Assembly (NCBI GenBank): GCA_054661495.1
Contig: BAAFSQ010000051.1
Coordinates: forward strand, 1-52,520
Origin: Zygophlyctis sp. KS116
Taxonomy: Eukaryota; Chytridiomycota
Direction: 5' to 3'
DNA: 52,520 nucleotides
The position numbers were made by a program, and so were the translations under genes. The notes under the pieces are model-generated. The model worked only from the letters and a program-made list of their open reading frames with translations, was not told the origin of the DNA and did not search any database. Position 1 is the stretch's first letter, and each line of letters opens with the position of its first letter. Positions 45,794 to 52,520 of the stretch are shown here, in pieces.

Positions 45794-47035
45794 ATGAAAA
45801 ATCCAGTCACTAAACACTTTGAATTTGGTGGTCCGATTGGATCAGTTTTTATGATTTTGAGTTTACCAATGACTGTATTGGGACTGTATTCTACTTGTAA
45901 TGAGAATGGATGTCCAACATTGGGATTTTCTACTGATCCGCTTTCTATTTTGGGCATTTTAGCGCCGTTTGGTTGGTTTTTATGGCAATTGTTTTTGTAT
46001 TTAATTATTCCTGGTCAGATTGTACAGGGGACTCTATTAAGAGATGGAACGACAAAGGATTATAAGATTAATGCGTGGTATTGTTTTCTCGTAACAATTA
46101 TGACTGCTGGAATAGTAACTGTACAATTTGGTCTCAGTCCTTGGATTTGGATTGCACAAGAGTATTTTTCATTGGCAATTGGATCAATGATTTTAGCTAC
46201 AATATTAGCAATTTTAGTATATGCAGGTTCTTTTAGATCTAAAAAAGTATTATTATCAGAAATGGGGAATTCAGGGTATTTAGCGTATGATTTTTGGATG
46301 GGAAGAGAGTTAAATCCTACTTGGACTTTGAAAATTGATTTAAAATACTTTTGTGAATTAAGGCCAGGTCTAATTGGATGGTTAATATTGAATTTAGCAT
46401 TGGTGTCTAAACAATTTAATACTTTTGGATCAGTATCAATGTCAATGGTTTTAGTGGTGGTCTTTCAAGGTTATTATGTAATGGATGCATTGTTGAATGA
46501 ACGTGCTATATTAACAACAATGGATATTACAACTGATGGGTTTGGATATATGCTTGCTTTTGGAGATTTAGTTTGGGTTCCGTTTACTTATTCTCTTCAA
46601 GCAAGATATTTGACTCTTTTTCCTATTGAATTATCAAACTCTTGGATTTTAAGTATAATTCTACTAAAATTGATTGGTCTTTGGATTTTTAGAAGCTCAA
46701 ATTCTCAAAAGAATGCTTTTAGAACTGATCCTAATCAGTCTTCAGTAGCACATTTGAAATATATGGAGACAGAGGCAGGATCTAAATTGTTAATAAGTGG
46801 TTGGTGGGGAATGGCAAGGCATATAAACTATACAGGTGATTGGCTTATGGGTCTCAGTTGGTGTTTACCGTGTGGATTTAATCATCCTTTACCATACTTT
46901 TACGCAATATATTTTGCAATACTTTTGATACATAGAGCTCAAAGAGATGAAGCCAAGTGTTTGAAAAAGTATAAAAAGGATTGGGTGAAATATTGTCAAT
47001 TGGTGCCTTACCAACTAATTCCAGGATTAATTTGA
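45794..47035 (+). CDS. ERG24: Sterol C14-reductase (ERG24 / TM7SF2 / LBR type)
   Basis: Intronless, 413 residues. The N-terminus NPVTKHFEFGGPIG is typical of C14 reductases. Hydrophobic helices follow, with YDFWMGRELNP, ELRPGLIGW, YYVMDALLNE, FGDLVWVPFTYSLQARYL and the C-terminal signature LLISGWWGMARHINYTGDW, GLSWCLPCGF, then HRAQRDEAKCLKKYKKDW. These residues bind NADPH and sterol. The enzyme reduces the C14 double bond in the sterol pathway in the ER or nuclear membrane. ERG4-type C24(28)-reductase shares the C-terminus, but the N-terminal FEFGGPIG and WVPFTYSLQ favour C14. Confidence 0.88.
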   Translation: MKNPVTKHFEFGGPIGSVFMILSLPMTVLGLYSTCNENGCPTLGFSTDPLSILGILAPFGWFLWQLFLYLIIPGQIVQGTLLRDGTTKDYKINAWYCFLVTIMTAGIVTVQFGLSPWIWIAQEYFSLAIGSMILATILAILVYAGSFRSKKVLLSEMGNSGYLAYDFWMGRELNPTWTLKIDLKYFCELRPGLIGWLILNLALVSKQFNTFGSVSMSMVLVVVFQGYYVMDALLNERAILTTMDITTDGFGYMLAFGDLVWVPFTYSLQARYLTLFPIELSNSWILSIILLKLIGLWIFRSSNSQKNAFRTDPNQSSVAHLKYMETEAGSKLLISGWWGMARHINYTGDWLMGLSWCLPCGFNHPLPYFYAIYFAILLIHRAQRDEAKCLKKYKKDWVKYCQLVPYQLIPGLI

Positions 47036-47063
47036 AAAAAAATACAAGAATAAGTACTGGAAA

Positions 47064-47988
47064 TTATTTAATATTTCCTTGGTTCTTATTCTTTAAAGTT
47101 TGATTAAGAATCTCTTCCTTATTATTTCTGATTGCTCGAAATCTTGGATCATCCAATAGTTGTTGAACAACTTCAAAACGTCCGAAATGACAAGCAAATA
47201 CCAAGGCCCTATTTCGTCTGAAATTGGGATCGACTCTTTTATCTTTTAGCAATAATTTGATAATTTCTGCATGTCCATATTTAGCTGCCATATTAAATGC
47301 ATCATTTTGTCTATCAGAAGGATCTACTCTTTGATCATTTAATAACACTTTTAAAAGATCAGTTTCGCCGTTTTTACAAACCTCCACAATAAGATAATTA
47401 TTCCATACACTCGGATCAACTCTTTCATCATCTAATAAAGCCTTTACAACTTCAAAATGACCATGATAAGTTGCCTTTTGAAGTGCATATTGATTTTCCA
47501 TTGAAGGATCTACTCTTTTATCCTTTAATAATCTTTTGACGGCTTTAACATGTCCGGATTGCGACGCCATTCGTATTCCAAATCCAGACCATGCTCCAGG
47601 ATTAATCTAATTATTAATTTAAAAGAGTCTACATTTCCTTTAATTAATAATGCATCAATTTCTTGAACATACCCAAAGCCACAACAAAGAAAAAAGATGA
47701 TTAGATCATTCAACTTTCTTACGGTAGAGTTTTTCATTAGCGCTCCAAAATAATGCTCTGATCTAGTAACCATGATGCTGCTCATATTTAAATAAATAGT
47801 ATTATAATAATCGATCATATCTAAATTGGGATCTGGAAATGCATATGAATGATAAATATAACAATCCCTAAAAATTGTTTATAATGCAATTATTACCAAT
47901 CAGATAGTCCAAACACCTTTGCAACATTCTTTGATGAGTAAAAGTCCAAATGCCTCATAATCTCCCAAAGGATCTCTGTTGGGAACAT
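47064..47988 (-). CDS. F-box/ankyrin-repeat protein
   Basis: Three exons (47988-47897, 47867-47633, 47606-47064) give 289 residues; introns are 29 and 26 nt. The first 31 residues (FPTEILWEIMRHLDFYSSKNVA) resemble an F-box. Ankyrin-like repeats begin near residue 110 with INPGAWSGFGIRMASQSGH and continue with a strict LLKDKRVDPS-type turn in five units (KDKRVDPS, DDERVDPS, NDQRVDPS, KDKRVDPN). The tail is basic. F-box/ankyrin proteins probably serve as substrate adaptors of SCF ubiquitin ligases, a role inferred from the domains. The large first exon could start upstream if an extra short intron exists. Confidence 0.78.
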
Positions 47989-48056
47989 TATGAAAGATAA
48001 AGATAAAATTTGAAATATGAAACATGATCATCCCAATGACGATGATCTTGGGATTT

Positions 48057-48079
48057 TACTGAATTAAATATATTCAGTA
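48057..48079. promoter_or_regulatory. Inverted repeat in the promoter between the F-box/ankyrin and UBA3 genes
   Basis: The arms tactgaat (48057-48064) and attcagta (48072-48079) are perfect 8-bp inverted copies around taaatat. The element lies in the 210-bp divergent spacer. It may be a binding site for a dimeric factor; no match to a known site is claimed. Confidence 0.45.
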
Positions 48080-48198
48080 GTAATTTATGGATATTGCTAA
48101 AGTAGATTGTATTTTGACTGATAAAATGATTTTGTCCAGTTTCGGACGAAATCAATTGCAACGGGGCACGTTAAGGTCAGCTATTTCATAAACAGGAT

Positions 48199-49507
48199 AT
48201 GAATTACTATCTGGAAAGATCGGGCCCATTCGCCAATCAAGGATTTGAGCCAGGAGATGAAGTCAAGGAGTTTCTAGCTCAAGCAAAAATACTAGTGATT
48301 GGAGCAGGTGGCCTGGGTTGTGAGCTCTTGAAGAACTTGGCATCGTCTGGCTTTAAAGATTTAACTGTTATAGATATGGATACAATCGATCTAAGTAATC
48401 TAAATCGGCAGTTTTTGTTTCGGACGGGAGATATTGGGAAAAGTAAAGCTCAAGTTGCTGCAAAATTCATTACGGAAAGAATTCCATCTGTCCAAGTTGA
48501 GTCACATTTTTGTAAAATTCAAGATTTCGATGCTGATTTCTATTCTCAATTCACTCTTATAATTTGTGGGCTGGATTCTGTAGAAGCAAGAAGGTGGATG
48601 AATGCAACAATTGTTAATTTATACGATGAAGAGGATCCTAGTACTTTAAAGCCATTGATTGATGGAGGAACTGAAGGTAGAACCTTTTTGAATTTAATAA
48701 TAGGATTTAAAGGACAGAGTAGAGTGATTTTACCACGTATAACGGCTTGTTTTGAATGTTCAATTGAAATGCAAACCAAACCAAAGACTTATCCTTTATG
48801 TACAATAGCTAATACTCCTAGACTTCCAGAGCATTGTATTGAATGGGCATCAGTATTGGAATGGCCGGTATTTTATCCTGGAAAGAAATTTGACACAGAT
48901 GATCCAGAGCATTTAAAATGGGTATTTGAAAAAGCAAAAACAAGAGCTGATGAGTTTGGAATTCTTGGAGTTACCTATTCTCTTACTCAAGGAGTAGTTA
49001 AAAATATTATACCTGCTATTGCATCTACTAATGCTATAATAGCTGCTGCATGCGCTAATGAAGCATTTAAAATTGTTACAAATTGTGTGACATATTTAAA
49101 GTAATTTACAAGTTTATCTGATTTTAGTAACTATATGATGTATACTGGAGACTCTAGTATCTACACTTATACCTTTCCTCTAGAAAAAAACCCAGAATGT
49201 GCAGTTTGCGGGACAATTTCCATAACTTTACAATTTTCACCTGAAATGACATTAAAGGATTGTATTCAAGACTTGATTGATAACAAACAATTGTAATTTT
49301 GGAAAAACTAATTATAGTCAATTGATCAAACCAAGTCTATGCACGCCCAATAAATCCTTATACATGGCAGCTCCCCGTAGTTTAGAAGAAGCAACACGAC
49401 CAAACTTGGAGAAACAATTGAAAGATCTGATTCAAGATGGAACTAATGTTACAATCACTGATGGATCTTTACCGATTAGCATGAATGCTGTGATAAAGTT
49501 TTCTTAA
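48199..49507 (+). CDS. UBA3: UBA3, NEDD8-activating E1 catalytic subunit
   Basis: Three exons (48199-49100, 49128-49292, 49318-49507) give 418 residues; introns are 27 and 25 nt. ATP binding is by GAGGLG (35-40) and [16 protein letters not shown], zinc ligands include CFEC (184-187), and the catalytic Cys is C201 in [32 protein letters not shown] spans the first junction. The C-terminus is the ubiquitin-fold domain ([20 protein letters not shown]). With APPBP1 it charges NEDD8 and feeds cullin activation, which fits the F-box gene next door, though that is likely chance. The next gene starts 17 bp downstream. Confidence 0.94.
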
Positions 49508-49524
49508 AAAAATTTAATTGATAA

Positions 49525-51182
49525 ATGAGAAACAATGTGCGAGGACCAACTTCTGCTCTTAGTAGTTTCTTGAGGGAAAAAGGGATACGGATTGAATCTC
49601 AAAGAAACACTGATCGTCAGCCAAATGATCAGCAAGTTTCTAATGAAAATGATACCGAGGAACAGAATTCGGCTTTGGCTACAGAAGAATCATTGGAAAT
49701 TGCACAAGATTCAATAGATGAACCGATGCAACCCATAGCTCAAGTAGAAGCGATTGCCGGTAGCAGCAGAGGCACAAAGGTAAAAAACACAAAGAAGAAG
49801 AAGAGGAAAATGTCGGTTGACGATGATGATTTCCCCATTCCTGCAGGGAAAAAGATTAATTTGAATTTCTGTAGAAGATGTTGCCGTAAATTTCTTCATG
49901 ATAATCAGATTGAATGTATTGCGTGTATGGGGATTAAGAAAACTGGTCAATCGGTAAAGAAGGCAAAGAAAGTGCTCAACCAAGATGGAGAAAAGGTGTC
50001 ATTCTTATCTTTAAGGGATTTATGTTTAAAGGTACTTACGGTTTTCTAAAGTTTGATTGTTGCAGAATATATAGATTATGTAGATGAATTTGGTGATATT
50101 TCAGAAAACTCAAAGCAATTGATCTCTAAAATTCTTTCAAGGCAACGGCAAATTACTAATGATACAATCAAGCTTTTTATTGGTCCTACAGAAAAGATGT
50201 TGACATTATTTGATTGTACATGTAAGTATCATATTGTTTACGTTAAGTGGTTACTTCAGTTGGATATGAAATGATTTCTGATCATTGCCCAAATTTGACG
50301 AATCTCCATTTGGGAATGTGTGGTAGAATCAAAGATGCGGATTTAAAAAAAATTGTTGATGGATGTCCCTCATTGAAAAGTTTGGAATTGGATGGACCTT
50401 TTTTATGTACAGATATTGGAATGTCTCAACTGAGTAAATTATCAGATTTAGAGTCCTTTGCAATATCCAACGCTTCAAAGATTACTCATAAATCTATTGG
50501 GTTTCTTAACAAGGATGCATTGCGACTTGTGAAAATTAAGCATTGTACTGCTGTTGGTTCAGGAATAGCAGAAATATTGGCTAGTTTTTCAGAGCTCATG
50601 GAACTGCAACTCGAGTTTATTGGTGATATTGGTGAGGATGAATTGATGTTTCTTATTTCTAAATGCGGGGGAAGACTAAAAACCTTGTTTTTGGAGGGAT
50701 TTTTAAAACTTTCAGATAGTAATTTGCAGCAGATAGCGACAACATGCACTTCACTTGATCGTTTTTCACTAGGGAGTTGCTTGAAGTTGACGAATGAAGG
50801 AATTGTTGCCTTTTTTGAAGCATGCAAATGTTGTTTGAAGTACGTATCTCTAAATCGATTACCAGATATAAATGATGATTCTCTGCTAAAACTCTTATTA
50901 AACCAATGCAAGCATTTGACTCATCTTGACTTAAATGGTCTAGATAAGCTCACCAGTCAGAGTCTGAATCAATTAGTACGTGTCAGTGATCTTAACTACA
51001 TTGATATATCTTGGGTACGCAATTTCGATAATGAAACGCTGGATTTATTGATTTCAAAATGTCAGCAATTAAGTGTAGTCAAAGTATATGGGTGCAATAG
51101 ACTAACTGATGATAAGCTTTGTTCGAATTGGACTAATTTAAATGGAAAAAGGCTACAAATTCACGGAAATGAATTCGATTGA
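49525..51182 (+). CDS. RAD7: RAD7-like nucleotide-excision repair LRR protein (splice/frame problem near 50,040)
   Basis: The N-terminus VRGPTSALSSFLREKGI is the RAD7 signature, then a disordered part with KKKKRK and a zinc-ribbon-like FCRRCC-x11-CIAC (near residue 115-135), then SLRDLCLK and EYIDYVDEFGDIS. After a 26-nt intron (50222-50247) come leucine-rich repeats (LTNLHLGMCGRIKDADLKKI, LKTLFLEGFLKLSD and more). RAD7 with RAD16 recognises damage in silent chromatin and forms an E3 ligase. Between SLRDLCLK and IVAEYID no GT-AG intron keeps the frame: the natural 20-nt intron (50032-50051) is off by one base, and reading on hits TAA at 50047. I treat 49525-51182 as one gene with an unresolved junction. 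Confidence 0.78.
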
Positions 51183-51244
51183 TTTTTACTTTTTATTGCA
51201 ATAACTTTATGAATTTGTAAACTTTTCAAGAGTTCTTTTTAAAG

Positions 51245-52090
51245 CTACGTGCAATGATGATAAATTCCATCAACCAACAGTACTCTCTTTTCAATCAACA
51301 ATTTTTCCAAATGAAGCATCGTATTATGTAAAGCAGCATTTCTAACAGACTCTGGATATCCCCTGTACATTTTAGAAACAATAGATGTAACATCTAATGG
51401 GGCATCTATAATCAAGGATAGTATTTCTCTCTCCCTTTCCTCACGATGATGAATATACTCATCAATCTTTCTTAAGGCATCATCTATCATAGGACCATGA
51501 CCTGGATATATTTTTGAAGGAGTGATACTCTTTAGTTTCTCTAAACTTTTCATATAGTCCACCAGAGATTCAAAAACAGTCGAACCTTTCCCCAAAATAC
51601 AGTCACCAGAAAACAATGCATTACATTCCTTCAACATAAAACATGTATGATCAAAAGTATGTCCTGGAGTTGCAATTGCTTGAAGAGTAGCACCGTCAAC
51701 ACTGATCAATTGACCATCAACTATCGGTAAATATTCTGTAGAGTATTCCTCTGGACTTTTTCTTTTATATACTTTGACTAATGCCTGATTAAAATGATCC
51801 ATCATTAATTCTCGGACTTGATCTATACCACCAATATGATCACCATGACCATGAGTAATCAGAATATCCACTGACACTGTGTTTGTAGATTCAAGGGCCT
51901 CAAGTAAACTGGCTTTGTATTCAGATATTCCTTGTCCGGTATCAATCAATAAGCGGTGCATTCCAGTTCCTACTAGAAACGTATTCGTTCCGTCAAGCGT
52001 AAATGGACCTGGATTATGACCGGGTATGCCTAGAGTTAAAATAAATATAAAATTACATAAAACTTGCGATGAAATTCTAAAAAAGTTCAT
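51245..52090 (-). CDS. LACTB2: LACTB2-like metallo-beta-lactamase-fold hydrolase
   Basis: Exons 52090-52057 and 52029-51245 give 272 residues. The 27-nt intron (52030-52056) is stopless and a multiple of three; removing it leaves SSQVLCIPGHNPGPFTL, close to the family start. Metal ligands are THGHGDHIGG, GHTFDHTCF, SGDCIL and YPGHGP. The C-terminal helical part (HHREEREREILSLI, YRGYPE) matches LACTB2. LACTB2 is a mitochondrial endoribonuclease in animals; here there is no strong presequence. Glyoxalase II-like enzymes share the fold, but the C-terminal YRGYPE favours LACTB2. Confidence 0.88.
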   Translation of the reverse strand: MNFFRISSQVLCNFIFILTLGIPGHNPGPFTLDGTNTFLVGTGMHRLLIDTGQGISEYKASLLEALESTNTVSVDILITHGHGDHIGGIDQVRELMMDHFNQALVKVYKRKSPEEYSTEYLPIVDGQLISVDGATLQAIATPGHTFDHTCFMLKECNALFSGDCILGKGSTVFESLVDYMKSLEKLKSITPSKIYPGHGPMIDDALRKIDEYIHHREEREREILSLIIDAPLDVTSIVSKMYRGYPESVRNAALHNTMLHLEKLLIEKRVLLVDGIYHHCT

Positions 52091-52520
52091 CTGACAACAC
52101 AGACTTAAGTCTAGGCTTTAATTCTATCCCACAATGAAGATTTTGGTAAAAACGCAGCAAACTTTTACTAATATCAGAGAAATCTTCTCGGTAGATACGC
52201 GATTTTTGCGCAATGAACACACCCTTCGCCTTTTACTAAGGATGTCAGTGTACAAGAGTCATAAAGCGTAGTTCTGAATTTTTTGTTTATCTAGATTTAT
52301 CCGCAATTTTTGCGGGTTTATTAAAATTGCAATAAACTACCCTAAACCTAAACATTACGGACCACAACTACATAATTTTGATCAAGCGCAGCAGCTACAA
52401 TTAAATTGAGGTTTATCTCCCCTTCTCATCACGCAGCTTTTGCGCAATGAACACACCCTTCGCCTTTTACTAAGGATGTCAGTGTGCAAGAGCTACAAAG
52501 CGTATTTAGTAATTTTTCTA
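52091..52520. repeat. Gene-free end with a 67-bp dispersed repeat and telomere-like tract
   Basis: No protein-coding frame or tRNA is visible in these 430 bp. A 67-bp block recurs at 52204-52270 and 52438-52504 (offset 234 bp), beginning ttttgcgcaatgaacacacc with a few mismatches near the end. Between the copies lies a hairpin, ccgcaa-ttt-ttgcgg (about 52301-52315), and a short telomere-like ccctaaacctaaac tract (about 52340-52353). The combination suggests subtelomeric or dispersed repeat DNA, but the second copy is close to the window edge and its extent is unknown. Confidence 0.6.

Noticed and set aside
47525-47818. Apparent frameshift between two overlapping ankyrin frames
   Set aside because: A 26-nt GT-AG intron (47607-47632) joins the frames exactly and restores a normal ankyrin unit.

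Overview
This is nuclear DNA from a small-genome eukaryote, most likely an early-diverging zoosporic fungus or a close relative (chytrid, rozellid or aphelid grade). Fungal markers are an APSES DNA-binding protein, a RAD7-type repair protein, a SHE9/MDM33-type mitochondrial protein and an ERG24-type sterol C14-reductase. A motile cilium is implied by IFT80, CFAP99, an RP2-like protein and a PPP1R42-like protein. The DNA is AT-rich, uses the standard genetic code, and genes are packed 2 to about 300 bp apart on both strands. About 85 introns could be placed by reading frame. They are GT-AG and nearly all 22-35 nt long (24-29 typical). Only two are clearly longer: 49 nt in a kinase and 64 nt in a K+ channel.

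Layout, left end (1-12.0 kb): the 3' end of an enolase-phosphatase gene; an 8.2-kb gene for a 2,675-residue protein with two different SF1 helicases (UPF1/SEN1-like, then UvrD/TRANK1-like); a fresh 1.19-kb tandem duplication of an intronless papain-like cysteine peptidase gene; and an APSES-domain protein gene.

12-25.4 kb: RP2-like and STIMATE-like genes sharing a 78-bp promoter; a DGAT1-like acyltransferase; CFAP99 and IFT80 head-to-tail; DUS1; a SIW14-type phosphatase; and a Slo/BK-type channel.

25.4-40.7 kb: OSTF1-like SH3-ankyrin protein, MARK/PAR-1 kinase, DDHD phospholipase, tRNA-Asn, PPP1R42-like, SHE9/MDM33-like, RNF212/ZIP3-like meiotic RING protein, an unknown protein, metaxin-like, SEC14-like, an unrecognised coiled-coil protein and a 7TM-RGS protein.

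40.7-52.5 kb: CLU, PEX11, a small unknown protein, ERG24, an F-box/ankyrin protein, UBA3, RAD7-like, LACTB2-like, and a gene-free end with a 67-bp repeat and a short telomere-like tract.

Most genes are ordinary housekeeping or ciliary genes with no operon logic, but divergent pairs share very short promoters. The most unusual parts are the double helicase next to the duplicated peptidases, the ultra-short introns (some stopless and a multiple of three), a Slo-type channel without an acidic calcium bowl, a DGAT1 with an altered FYxDWWN motif, and a RAD7 gene that does not splice cleanly. Splice sites and protein lengths are my own reading-frame inferences, without transcript data.
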